Shown: positions 13,466 to 20,189 of the stretch, in pieces | How positions within the stretch are numbered: the first letter of the stretch is position 1 | Layout: every line of letters begins with the position of its first letter | NCBI GenBank assembly: GCA_905207515.1 | Contig: CAJLLK010000008.1 | Span: 1 to 28,445 of the forward strand | Source: an uncultured Christensenella sp. | GTDB taxonomy: Bacteria; Bacillota; Clostridia; Christensenellales; UBA1242 | Direction: 5' to 3' | DNA: 28,445 nucleotides | Notes under the pieces: model-generated | Seen by the model: only the letters and a program-made list of their open reading frames with translations | What the model was told of the DNA's origin: nothing | Database searches by the model: none | Made by a program: the position numbers and the translations under genes

Positions 13466-14452
13466 TTATTTCTTCGCCAAGCTTACTGCCACAGCCAGCG
13501 AAACCGTCGCTCCAACCATTGGATTATTCCCCATTCCGATAAAGCCCATCATCGCAACATGTGCAGGGACCGACGAGCTGCCCGCAAACTGGGCGTCGCA
13601 ATGCATTCTGCCCATCGTGTCTGTCATTCCGTAACTTGCTGGCCCACATCTCATATTGTCAGGGTGCAGTGTTCTGCCAGTTCCGCCACCAGATGCAACT
13701 GAAAAATATTTTTTGCCGTTGTCGTTGCACCATTTTTTGTATGTTCCAGCCACAGGGTGTTGAAAACGAGTTGGATTTGTGGAGTTGCCCGTGATGGAAA
13801 CGTCCACTTGTTCGTGTTGCATGATTGCCACACCTTCCGAAACGTCATAGGCGCCATAGATTTTCACTTTTCCGCGTTCGCCACTTCCAAATTTGATTTC
13901 TTCCAGAATGTTCAATTTTTGTTCGTTATGGTCGAAATATGTTTTAACAAATGTGAAACCGTTTATCCTTGCAATGATATATGCGGCGTCTTTGCCGAGC
14001 CCGTTTAAAATGATTTTGAGCGGCGTTTTTCTGATTTTGTTTGCCGTTTTTGCAATTCCCATTGCGCCTTCAGCGGCGGCAAAGCTTTCGTGACCTGCCA
14101 AAAAGCAAAAACATTTTGTGTTTTCGTCCAAAAGCTTTCCAGCAAGTCTGCCATGGCCAAGCCCGATTTTTCTTTCGTCAGCCACCGAACCTTTCACACA
14201 GAAAGCTTGCAGACCCTCGCCAATTTTTTCGGCATATTCGCTGGCATTTTTGCAGTCAGATCTGAGAGCAATCGCTGTTCCAAGAGCGTAGGCATCCACG
14301 GCATTGTCAAAACAAATTGGTTGAATTTCCCGAACAGTTTTTTCGACATCAATTCCAAAGGACTGGCAAAAATCTTTGGCATTTTGAATGCTTTTCAAGC
14401 CGTATTCTTTCAGTGTTTTTGAAAGATTTGCATATTTTTTTGTTTCTTCCAT
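13466..14452 (-). CDS. GGGtGRT family protein
   Basis: A 328-residue protein containing the name-giving G-G-G-T-G-R-T-L-H-P-D-N-M-R-C-G block. It also has A-S-Y-G-M-T-D-T-M-G-R-M-H-C-D and the C-terminal G-N-N-P-M-V-G-A-T-V-S-L-A-V-A-V-S. The family is common in anaerobic Bacillota and is consistently paired with the NifU-like protein encoded just upstream; a role in iron-sulfur or metal cofactor chemistry is likely but unproved. GAGGAG lies 6 bases before ATG 14452, and the gene follows its partner's stop by one base, so the two are co-translated. A longer open frame to 14524 overlaps the partner and is rejected. A diverged copy of its last codons lies 64 bases downstream. Confidence 0.85.
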   Translation of the reverse strand: MEETKKYANLSKTLKEYGLKSIQNAKDFCQSFGIDVEKTVREIQPICFDNAVDAYALGTAIALRSDCKNASEYAEKIGEGLQAFCVKGSVADERKIGLGHGRLAGKLLDENTKCFCFLAGHESFAAAEGAMGIAKTANKIRKTPLKIILNGLGKDAAYIIARINGFTFVKTYFDHNEQKLNILEEIKFGSGERGKVKIYGAYDVSEGVAIMQHEQVDVSITGNSTNPTRFQHPVAGTYKKWCNDNGKKYFSVASGGGTGRTLHPDNMRCGPASYGMTDTMGRMHCDAQFAGSSSVPAHVAMMGFIGMGNNPMVGATVSLAVAVSLAKK

Positions 14453-14453
14453 A

Positions 14454-15128
14454 TCATTCTCCTCTTGGATTGATGATTTTCTTGGCTTCATCAAATCTGC
14501 CGTAATTTTTTGTTGCGTTTTCAATGGCTTGGGCTTTTGTCAAATTTTCGTCGTTCAAATTTTTGAGCAAAAGTCCAAGGTTGACATATTCATAACCAAT
14601 CACTTCGCCACGCTCGTCAAGCCCCATTTTTGTGATGTAACCTTCCGTCAAGTTGAGATATTTGACGCCGCCAGTTTCTGTGGAAACAATTGTTCCCACT
14701 TGGCTGGTTTTAAACTTGCCCAAATCTTCCATGCTTGCGCCAACTTCCAGCCCACCAAGAGAAAAAGCAGATTGGCTTCTGCCATAGACAAGTTGTTCAA
14801 AAACATTTTTCATAGCGTCATTGATGGCGTCGCAAACAAGGTCGGTGTTGAGTGCTTCCAAAAGAGTTTTGCCCACCAAAATTTCTCCAGCCATGGCTGC
14901 AGAGTGTGTCATTCCGCTGCAACCAACCGTTTCAATCAGCGCTTCTTTGATTATGCCATTTTTGACGTTTAAAGTCAGCTTGCAGGCTCCTTGTTGCGGT
15001 GCGCAAGTTCCGCAACCATGCGAGAAACCTGAAATTTGAGTTATTTCTTTGACTTGGTCCCATTTTCCTTCTTGTGGAATTGGAGATGGACCAAAACCTT
15101 TTATGTTTTTTACGCAGTTGTTTTCCAT
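14454..15128 (-). CDS. Iron-sulfur cluster assembly scaffold (NifU-like) protein
   Basis: A 224-residue NifU/IscU-type scaffold. Cysteines lie in H-G-C-G-T-C-A-P-Q-Q-G-A-C (about residues 38-49) and in T-V-G-C-S-G-M-T-H-S-A-A-M-A-G-E, the strand-loop region that in NifU-like scaffolds binds the nascent cluster. The C-terminal third (T-G-G-V-K-Y-L-N-L-T-E-G-Y-I-T-K-M-G) is typical of the subgroup encoded next to GGGtGRT proteins. AAGGAG is 6 bases before the ATG, and a near-consensus promoter lies upstream (15150-15177). It forms a two-gene operon with GGGtGRT. No cysteine desulfurase is in the window. Confidence 0.82.
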   Translation of the reverse strand: MENNCVKNIKGFGPSPIPQEGKWDQVKEITQISGFSHGCGTCAPQQGACKLTLNVKNGIIKEALIETVGCSGMTHSAAMAGEILVGKTLLEALNTDLVCDAINDAMKNVFEQLVYGRSQSAFSLGGLEVGASMEDLGKFKTSQVGTIVSTETGGVKYLNLTEGYITKMGLDERGEVIGYEYVNLGLLLKNLNDENLTKAQAIENATKNYGRFDEAKKIINPRGE

Positions 15129-15149
15129 GAAATTCTCCTTAACAATTCA

Positions 15150-15177
15150 ATTATATCAAACCAAACAAAATTTCCAA
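15150..15177 (-). promoter_or_regulatory. Promoter of the NifU-like/GGGtGRT operon
   Basis: The minus strand has a perfect TATAAT (15150-15155) and TTGGAA (15172-15177) with a 16-bp spacer. It is back-to-back with the promoter at 15192-15220. Confidence 0.6.
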
Positions 15178-15191
15178 AACAAAACCAGGTG

Positions 15192-15220
15192 TTGACAAGA
15201 ATTTTTAAGCTTGTTATACT
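15192..15220 (+). promoter_or_regulatory. Strong promoter of the 124-aa gene
   Basis: Perfect TTGACA (15192-15197), a 17-bp spacer and TATACT (15215-15220), then GGGAG and ATG 15237. Confidence 0.75.
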
Positions 15221-15236
15221 AAAGTGGGAGAAAAAT

Positions 15237-15611
15237 ATGAACGAACAAATTTCACTTTCAAGTTTGAAAATAAAACCAAACACCTATTATGACATTGTCA
15301 AGATTTTGCAAAGGAACAATTTGCCGGCGACAATAGGCGGAGTAGCAGAACTGGGCATTGCTGGAATTTACAACTTTGATGTTTCGCCAGTGGTGTTTAG
15401 TGCAAACGAATTGAGCTCTTTGCTGAAAGCCTTAAAGTCCAAGGATTGTTATCTGACAATCACAAAGCAAGAATTTGAAGCCCTTGATTTCGAAATTCTT
15501 TACGACGGAAAAGCTGTAAAGCAACAGATTTATGATGTTTTAGAAAATTGTTATGCTTTGAAAAACGGAAAAGTTGACGAAAAAGTTGACAATATAGAAA
15601 TTGGATGGTAA
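15237..15611 (+). CDS. Hypothetical 124-aa protein
   Basis: A soluble 124-residue protein of unrecognised family. It begins S-L-S-S-L-K-I-K-P-N-T-Y-Y-D-I-V-K-I-L and has a helical centre (S-A-N-E-L-S-S-L-L-K-A-L-K) and an acidic C-terminus. The text I-G-G-V-A-E-L-G-I-A-G-I-Y recalls nucleotidyltransferase-like substrate-handling strands, but the catalytic aspartate pair is not seen, so I assign nothing. GGGAG lies 6 bases before ATG 15237 and the promoter is near-consensus, which implies steady expression. Open sequence continues upstream but crosses the promoter. No terminator separates it from the tyrS leader; the tyrS promoter lies in its last codons. Confidence 0.6.
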   Translation: MNEQISLSSLKIKPNTYYDIVKILQRNNLPATIGGVAELGIAGIYNFDVSPVVFSANELSSLLKALKSKDCYLTITKQEFEALDFEILYDGKAVKQQIYDVLENCYALKNGKVDEKVDNIEIGW

Positions 15612-15614
15612 AAT
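15586..15614 (+). promoter_or_regulatory. Promoter of the T-box/tyrS transcript
   Basis: Perfect TTGACA (15586-15591), a 17-bp spacer and TAAAAT (15609-15614) overlap the 3' end and stop codon of the preceding gene. Transcription should start near 15621, shortly before the T-box stem I. Confidence 0.7.
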
Positions 15615-15639
15615 CTTTAAATAATCAAAATGGCGGAAT

Positions 15640-15849
15640 AAAATCAGTAGATTTGAAAAAGTTTTTTCAGAGAAAGATTGGTTGGTGAAAAATCTTGGCT
15701 TTTCAAATTGAATTACACTTATTTCAAGTTTTGCGTTTGTCCACGAACGGACATAATAAGGGCTGAAACTTAAAATTTTCAGCTGAATTTAGGTGGTACC
15801 ACGAACAGCACGCTCGTCCTAAAAATTTGAGGATACGCGTGCTTTTTTT
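15640..15849 (+). ncRNA. Tyrosine T-box riboswitch with terminator
   Basis: A canonical transcription-attenuating T-box. Stem I has AGTAGA-like and GGTTGGTG elements (about 15645-15700). A UAC followed by A (15714-15716) is the likely tyrosine specifier. Stem III pairs TGTCC (15738-15742) with GGACA (15749-15753). The T-box core AGGTGGTACCACG is at 15791-15803. The terminator pairs 15807-15820 with 15830-15843 and ends in TTTTTTT. Uncharged tRNA-Tyr should bind and favour the antiterminator, letting RNA polymerase into tyrS. The specifier assignment agrees with the downstream gene but the folding was done by eye. Confidence 0.9.
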
Positions 15850-15861
15850 AAGGAGAAATTT

Positions 15862-17094
15862 ATGAAAACAGACACAAAACTCTATCAAACTTTGAAAGAA
15901 CGTGGGCTTTTATATCAATGCACGGATGAAGAAGCGCTCAAAAAAATGCTTGAAAGCGGAAAGCCTATCACGCTTTATGAAGGCACAGACCCAACTGCAG
16001 ACAGTTTGCACATTGGGCATTGTGTCCCTTATTGCATTTTGCGCCGTTTTCAGAAAGCTGGGCACAAGGTTATCATCTTGATGGGTGGCGCGACAGCTTG
16101 CATCGGTGACCCAAGCGGCAAACAAGAAATGCGCAAGATGCTCACAAAAGAGGAAGCGGAAAGGAACATTGAAAAAATCAAAGAAACGCTCAAAGTCTTT
16201 CTTGATTTTGACGGCGACAATCCAGCCATCATTGTCAACAACGCTGATTGGTTTAAAGACATAAACTATGTCGACTTCATGCGAGAGATTGGCGTGCATT
16301 TCAATATCAGCAAAATGCTCTCAAACGAAATTTACGTTGAAAGAATGAAAAACGGTGGATTGACCTTTTTTGAAATGGGTTATATGCTCATGCAAGCATA
16401 TGATTTTGTTCATCTCAACCAAAAATATGGTTGTGTTTTGCAATATGGTGGGCAAGACCAGTGGGGGAACATTGTTGCAGGAACTGAGCTTCAGAGAAAA
16501 CTCAACTTTCAAAACGGCACAAACATTTCTCTTGTGGGAGCGACAAATCCGCTTCTTATGACGCCGGAAGGAAAGAAAATGGGAAAAACCGAGAAGGGCG
16601 CGATTTGGATTGCAAAAGACAAAATTTCGGCTTATGATTTTTATCAAGGCGTTTATCAAACGCCGGATGCTTGTGTTGAAATGATGTTTGCGCTTTTCAC
16701 AGATGTTCCAATGAATGAAGTGAAAAAACTGATAGAAGAAGACATTGTCAAGGCGAAAAAAGTGCTATCTTTTGAAGTGACAAAATTTATTCGCGGCGAA
16801 GAGGATGCAATTCTGGCACAAAACATGAGCGAAAATTTGTTTAGAGACGGCGGCGACGACGCTCCGATTGTGGAAGTTGAAAAAAGCGAATTTCCAATGA
16901 TGATTTGTGATTTGGTTTTCAAATGCGGCTTGGCACCGTCAAAAAGTGAAGCTCGACGCTTGATTCAAGGTGGCGCAATCACTTTTAAAAACGAAAAAGT
17001 AACCGATTTTTCAAAGACCGTCAGTGCACAAGACGCTGAAAATGCCCTTTTGAAAAAAGGCAAGAAAAGTTTTGTTAAGATTTCAGTCAAATAA
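15862..17094 (+). CDS. tyrS: Tyrosyl-tRNA synthetase
   Basis: A 410-residue class I aminoacyl-tRNA synthetase that activates tyrosine with ATP and loads it onto tRNA-Tyr. The HIGH motif is at about residue 50 (D-S-L-H-I-G-H), tyrosine-binding Y-x-x-x-Q-A-Y-D is near 180, and Q-Y-G-G-Q-D-Q-W-G-N is near 195. The KMSKS-equivalent is K-K-M-G-K-T (about 238). A C-terminal S4 RNA-binding domain follows (about 345-408, P-S-K-S-E-A-R-R-L-I). Length is normal. AAGGAG is 6 bases before the ATG, right after the T-box terminator. A bidirectional terminator follows. Confidence 0.96.
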   Translation: MKTDTKLYQTLKERGLLYQCTDEEALKKMLESGKPITLYEGTDPTADSLHIGHCVPYCILRRFQKAGHKVIILMGGATACIGDPSGKQEMRKMLTKEEAERNIEKIKETLKVFLDFDGDNPAIIVNNADWFKDINYVDFMREIGVHFNISKMLSNEIYVERMKNGGLTFFEMGYMLMQAYDFVHLNQKYGCVLQYGGQDQWGNIVAGTELQRKLNFQNGTNISLVGATNPLLMTPEGKKMGKTEKGAIWIAKDKISAYDFYQGVYQTPDACVEMMFALFTDVPMNEVKKLIEEDIVKAKKVLSFEVTKFIRGEEDAILAQNMSENLFRDGGDDAPIVEVEKSEFPMMICDLVFKCGLAPSKSEARRLIQGGAITFKNEKVTDFSKTVSAQDAENALLKKGKKSFVKISVK

Positions 17095-17095
17095 A

Positions 17096-17125
17096 AAAAG
17101 TCCAAACTGTTTGGACTTTTATTTT
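17096..17125. terminator. Bidirectional terminator between tyrS and the second degV
   Basis: An 11-bp perfect stem (17096-17106 with 17110-17120, 3-base loop) with A and T tracts on the two sides. It begins 2 bases after the tyrS stop and overlaps the TAA of the opposing degV gene (17119-17121). Confidence 0.85.
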
Positions 17126-17949
17126 TCTAAATAAGCTATTGCCACACAGCCAGGGCCAGCATGAGTTCCAATGATAGGACCAATTCCAGTGCAGCCTTCA
17201 CATTTTATGTTCAAAGCTTTTTCAATTTCTTTTTTAAACTGTTCAAACCTTGTCAAGTCGTTTGAATGAGCAATGCAAATGGATTTTTCCAGGTCAATGT
17301 TGCTTAAATTTTTTATCAAATTTTTTATGGCGTGATTATAGCCAATGCCTTTAGATAAAACAACAACTTTTCCATTTTTGATTGTCACAATAGGTTTTAT
17401 GTTTAAGGCTGTGACGGCAATCCCTGCCACAAGCGAAAGTCTCCCACCTTTGATAAGATATTTGACGTTGTCAACGACAGCAATAAGGCGACATTTTTGT
17501 TTCAACTCTTCCATTTTGGCTTTGAGCTCATGCAGTGACACACCACTTTTTATCAGTTTCAAAGCTTCAAAAACCAAAACCTTAAAACCCAGAGTCACAT
17601 TTTGTGTGTCAAAAATTTCTAAGTGGGCTGAATTTAATTCTTCGCTTGCCAGCCTGAGACTGTTGAAAGAGCCCGAAAGCCCGCTTGATAAAGACATAAC
17701 AAAAACATCTTCGCCTTTGTCTAAGAAAGGTTTGATGATGTTTTGATATTCGTCTTGATTTATTTGCGTAGTGTGTGGAAGGGTTTTGCATTTTTTGAGA
17801 AGGTCAAAAAATTCTTCGTTTTGCAGGTTTACGCCAGCGAGATATTCTTTGTCGTCCACACAAACTTTCATAGGAATAACTGTCACGCCCAAATCTTCAA
17901 TTTCTTGAGCGGTCAAATCTGCCGTGCTGTCAATTATCAATCTAATCAT
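17119..17949 (-). CDS. DegV family fatty-acid-binding protein
   Basis: A 276-residue DegV/FakB-type protein expected to hold a fatty acid and hand it to a FakA-like kinase. Motifs are D-S-T-A-D-L (8-13), T-T-Q-I-N-Q-D-E-Y, S-L-S-S-G-L-S-G-S-F-N-S (ligand carboxylate loop), V-K-Y-L-I-K-G-G-R and the C-terminal G-P-I-I-G-T-H-A-G-P-G, all typical. It keeps the H-A-G-P-G signature, unlike the DegV at 11089. AGGAAG precedes the ATG by 7 bases. It is divergent from a TetR-type gene across a perfect palindrome, suggesting control by that regulator, perhaps in response to fatty acyl ligands. Confidence 0.9.
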   Translation of the reverse strand: MIRLIIDSTADLTAQEIEDLGVTVIPMKVCVDDKEYLAGVNLQNEEFFDLLKKCKTLPHTTQINQDEYQNIIKPFLDKGEDVFVMSLSSGLSGSFNSLRLASEELNSAHLEIFDTQNVTLGFKVLVFEALKLIKSGVSLHELKAKMEELKQKCRLIAVVDNVKYLIKGGRLSLVAGIAVTALNIKPIVTIKNGKVVVLSKGIGYNHAIKNLIKNLSNIDLEKSICIAHSNDLTRFEQFKKEIEKALNIKCEGCTGIGPIIGTHAGPGCVAIAYLEK

Positions 17950-17986
17950 TTTTAAACTTCCTTTATTTGATTTTTAAATTCCTAAG

Positions 17987-18002
17987 TGTTACAATTGTAA
18001 CA
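17987..18002. promoter_or_regulatory. Perfect 16-bp palindrome, likely TetR-family operator
   Basis: TGTTACAATTGTAACA is perfectly self-complementary and lies in the 133-bp region between degV and the TetR-type gene, 38 bases before the degV start. It contains TTACAA/TTGTAA, which could serve as -35 elements for degV. Size and symmetry fit a TetR dimer site. Binding is inferred. Confidence 0.6.
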
Positions 18003-18042
18003 GATGCTATTCTAACAAGGTTTATACTGAAAATCAACTTAA

Positions 18043-18066
18043 ACATCTTCTTTGCATTGAAGATGT
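18043..18066 (+). promoter_or_regulatory. Leader hairpin before the TetR-type gene
   Basis: 8-bp arms ACATCTTC/GAAGATGT with an 8-base loop end just before AAAGGGGG, the ribosome binding site. There is no T-run, so it is not a terminator. It may be a second DNA site or an RNA structure affecting translation. Confidence 0.35.
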
Positions 18067-18082
18067 GATAAAAGGGGGCAAA

Positions 18083-18634
18083 ATGTATCAGTTGAAAGAG
18101 CGAAAAAACAAAAACAATTTGTTTGTCAGAAGTTGCATCACAGAAGCGTTGATAGAACTTTTGAAGAAAAAGAATTTTGAAGACATATCGATAACTGACA
18201 TAATAAACAAAGCAGGTGTCAGCAGAATGGGATTTTATCGAAATTTCGTGAGTAAAGAAAATGTGATTGAAAGTTATATTTTGGATATTTTTGTGGAGAC
18301 AATCGAAGAGATAAAAGCCAAAAGAGCGCTTGATTTCAGCATGCGCAAGGTTTTGACGACTACATTGGAAAACTTCAAAAAATATGCAGATATCATAAGG
18401 CTGTTTTTGAGCAAAAACCTGGAATTTTTGTTGTATGATTGTTATCAAAAGGCATATTCTTTTTTGCGGAAAGATAGAAAGATGACGCGCATAAGACAAT
18501 ATTCAGAACAGATGTTTATTGGTGAACTTTTCAGTTTGGAAATGCGTTGGTTGAAAAGTGGAATGCAAGAAACTCCACAAGAATTGGCAAGGATTTACAA
18601 ATTGATACATCGAAACATGAACTTAGCGTTGTGA
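18083..18634 (+). CDS. TetR/AcrR family transcriptional regulator
   Basis: A 183-residue regulator. The N-terminal helix-turn-helix reads I-T-E-A-L-I-E-L-L, F-E-D-I-S-I-T-D-I-I-N-K-A-G-V-S-R-M-G-F-Y-R-N-F then S-K-E-N-V, the classic TetR recognition region (about residues 10-60). The rest is an all-helical ligand and dimer domain of the shorter AcrR-like type. The start is ATG 18083 with AAAGGGGG upstream; a GTG at 18065 lies within the leader hairpin and is less likely. It is divergent from degV, so control of fatty-acid handling is a reasonable guess. It converges with the next gene, leaving 2 bases. Confidence 0.82.
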   Translation: MYQLKERKNKNNLFVRSCITEALIELLKKKNFEDISITDIINKAGVSRMGFYRNFVSKENVIESYILDIFVETIEEIKAKRALDFSMRKVLTTTLENFKKYADIIRLFLSKNLEFLLYDCYQKAYSFLRKDRKMTRIRQYSEQMFIGELFSLEMRWLKSGMQETPQELARIYKLIHRNMNLAL

Positions 18635-18636
18635 GT

Positions 18637-18861
18637 TTATGGCTTGACAAGACTGGAAAATTCCACACCCATTGCATGAGCGATTTGCAACAACCAAATT
18701 GGTTCAAAAAATTCTGTGTTGTTCAAAATTTTCATAAGTTGCGACAATTTCAGGTGGCATTTTTTTGCAAAATCAGCTTCAGACAGATTGTGCTTTTTCA
18801 TATATGCTTTTATCTTTTCAATTTCGACTGTGTTTTCAAAAGTGACAAAATTTTCCTTCAT
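18637..18861 (-). CDS. Small helix-turn-helix (XRE-like) protein
   Basis: A 74-residue protein. The helix-turn-helix is at about residues 26-52: L-S-E-A-D-F-A-K-K-C-H-L-K-L-S-Q-L-M-K-I-L, followed by a helix ending V-E-F-S-S-L-V-K-P. It is a divergent member of the Cro/CI-like group with no extra domain. AAAGGAG stands 9 bases before the ATG. It faces the XRE gene at 18991 across a shared control region. Its promoter has TTGACT (18937-18942) and TATAAT (18913-18918) with an 18-bp spacer, and operator-like repeats sit in the spacer and at the start point. Confidence 0.65.
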   Translation of the reverse strand: MKENFVTFENTVEIEKIKAYMKKHNLSEADFAKKCHLKLSQLMKILNNTEFFEPIWLLQIAHAMGVEFSSLVKP

Positions 18862-18891
18862 TTTTGAGTTCTCCTTTTAAATAGTTGTGTA

Positions 18892-18969
18892 AAACCAAAC
18901 GGTTTCAAACATATTATACTGAAAACATTTGGTTTCAGTCAAACAGTTTCATAACCAAATGGTTATAAT
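18892..18969. promoter_or_regulatory. Divergent control region with three operator-like sites 30 bp apart
   Basis: Site a AAACC-AAAC-GGTTT (18892-18905), site b AAAAC-ATTT-GGTTT (18922-18935) and site d TAACC-AAAT-GGTTA (18952-18965) share a dyad with a 4-base centre. Their GG steps fall at 18901, 18931 and 18961, exactly 30 bp apart. A weaker half-site, AAACAGTTTC (18941-18950), lies between b and d. Minus promoter: TTGACT/18/TATAAT with site b in its spacer and site a at the expected start. Plus promoter: TATAAT (18964-18969) overlaps site d and has no good -35. Confidence 0.6.
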
Positions 18970-18990
18970 TTTCATATAAGGAGATTTTAT

Positions 18991-19194
18991 ATGGAAATTT
19001 TTGCAGAGAGACTGAAAGAACTAAGGACTGAAGCAAATTTGACAACTCGTGAATTAGGAGAAAAGATTGGCGTAACAAACATTACTATAAGCCGCTGGGA
19101 AAGGTGTTTAAGAGAGCCAAGTTTGGCAAATGCGAAAGCTGTTGCGATATTTTTCAAAGTCTCGACAGACTATCTGTGCGGATTGGAAGATTGA
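18991..19194 (+). CDS. XRE family helix-turn-helix regulator
   Basis: A 67-residue Cro/CI-type regulator consisting of little more than the five-helix domain: F-A-E-R-L-K-E-L-R, L-T-T-R-E-L-G-E-K-I-G-V-T-N-I-T-I-S-R-W-E-R, P-S-L-A-N-A-K-A-V-A and V-S-T-D-Y-L-C-G. AAGGAG is 7 bases before the ATG. It probably binds the repeated sites directly upstream and represses itself and/or the divergent gene. Its TGA overlaps the ATG of the yigZ-like gene, so it heads an operon with yigZ, recX and acpS, an unusual set to place behind a small phage-like repressor. Confidence 0.85.
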   Translation: MEIFAERLKELRTEANLTTRELGEKIGVTNITISRWERCLREPSLANAKAVAIFFKVSTDYLCGLED

Positions 19195-19556
19195 TGACAA
19201 AATTTGCAAAACAAATTGAACATATTGAGAAGAAATCGCGCTTTGTCGGTTATTTTTTGCGTTGTGCAAGTGTGGAAGAAGTGCAAAATGCTTTGAAAGA
19301 GCTGAAACAACAGCACAAAAAAGCCACACACATTTGTTATGCTTATTCGCTCAAAAATCCTTTTCTCGAAAAAGCCGTGGACGACGGTGAACCTGGCGGG
19401 ACGGCGGGCAAACCAATTTTGTCGGTTTTGCAAAAGAAAAAAATTGCGGATGCTTGCGTTTTTGTGGTAAGATATTTTGGTGGAATAAAACTCGGCGCGG
19501 GCGGATTGGTGCGAGCTTATTCAAAAGTGGCAAGTTTGGTGTTGGAAGGAGCATAG
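19194..19556 (+). CDS. YigZ/IMPACT-like (UPF0029) protein, single-domain form
   Basis: A 120-residue protein corresponding to the N-terminal UPF0029 domain of YigZ. It shows K-S-R-F-V-G-Y, H-K-K-A-T-H-I-C-Y-A-Y, D-D-G-E-P-G-G-T-A-G-K-P-I-L, V-V-R-Y-F-G-G-I-K-L-G-A-G-G-L-V-R-A-Y and a final A-S-L-V-L-E-G-A. Usual bacterial YigZ proteins are about 200 residues and carry a second ferredoxin-like domain (DUF1949), which is absent: the frame stops at TAG and recX begins at the next base. The fold is a ribosomal S5-type domain linked to translation control in the IMPACT family. The start ATG 19194 overlaps the XRE stop (ATGA), with GGAAGA upstream. Confidence 0.8.
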   Translation: MTKFAKQIEHIEKKSRFVGYFLRCASVEEVQNALKELKQQHKKATHICYAYSLKNPFLEKAVDDGEPGGTAGKPILSVLQKKKIADACVFVVRYFGGIKLGAGGLVRAYSKVASLVLEGA

Positions 19557-20189
19557 ATGAAAATCACAAAAATCAAACGGATTGGAAACACAAATCGTTT
19601 TCATGTTTATGTTGATGAAAAGTGGAGCGGCGTTTTTCTGGACGAAATTTTGGCGGTTTATCATTTGAAAACCGAGCAAGAAATTGACGATGAAGAGTTC
19701 AAAAAAATAAAGGTAGAAAACGACGAAAAAGTCGCTTTTGACATGGCGGCGACTTATCTTGAAAAATATGTTGTCAGCGAAAAGGGACTGAAAGATTATT
19801 TAAAGAAAAAGGGCTTTGATTTTTCTGTTATCCAAAAAACTGTGCAAAAATTGAACGAATATGGCTTTGTTGACGACGAAAAATTTGCAAAAAATTATTT
19901 CGAAAGCTTATCAAATTCAAAGGGCAAACGAGCCATTGCTCAAAAGCTTAAACAAAAGGGCGTGTCGGCGGAAATTGTCGAAAATCTGCTCGAAAATGTC
20001 GATGATGAAGCAGAACTTGAAAAGGCAAAGACGCTTGCTGAGAAATTCGTTAAAAATCGTCAAAATGAGCCAAAATTACAGCAAAAGTGCATTGCTCATC
20101 TTATTTACAAAGGGTATGATTATAACGTGGCACAACAAGCAACAAAATCTGCCCTTTCTCATCTAGGAGAAAATTATGATTGGTTTTGA
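19557..20189 (+). CDS. recX: Regulatory protein RecX
   Basis: A 210-residue RecX/OraA family protein. These small helical proteins bind RecA filaments and modulate strand exchange. The N-terminal beta segment (V-Y-V-D-E-K-W-S-G-V-F) is followed by repeated three-helix modules: A-A-T-Y-L-E-K-Y-V-V-S-E-K-G-L-K-D-Y-L, L-N-E-Y-G-F-V-D-D-E-K-F-A and K-G-K-R-A-I-A-Q-K-L-K-Q-K-G-V. The F-V-D-D-E-x-F-A motif is diagnostic. AAGGAG stands 5 bases before the ATG, which directly follows the yigZ TAG. acpS overlaps its last 14 bases. No recA is in the window. Confidence 0.88.
   Translation: MKITKIKRIGNTNRFHVYVDEKWSGVFLDEILAVYHLKTEQEIDDEEFKKIKVENDEKVAFDMAATYLEKYVVSEKGLKDYLKKKGFDFSVIQKTVQKLNEYGFVDDEKFAKNYFESLSNSKGKRAIAQKLKQKGVSAEIVENLLENVDDEAELEKAKTLAEKFVKNRQNEPKLQQKCIAHLIYKGYDYNVAQQATKSALSHLGENYDWF

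Noticed and set aside
15036..15236. N-terminal extension of the 124-aa gene
   Set aside because: It crosses two divergent promoters; ATG 15237 has GGGAG at good spacing.
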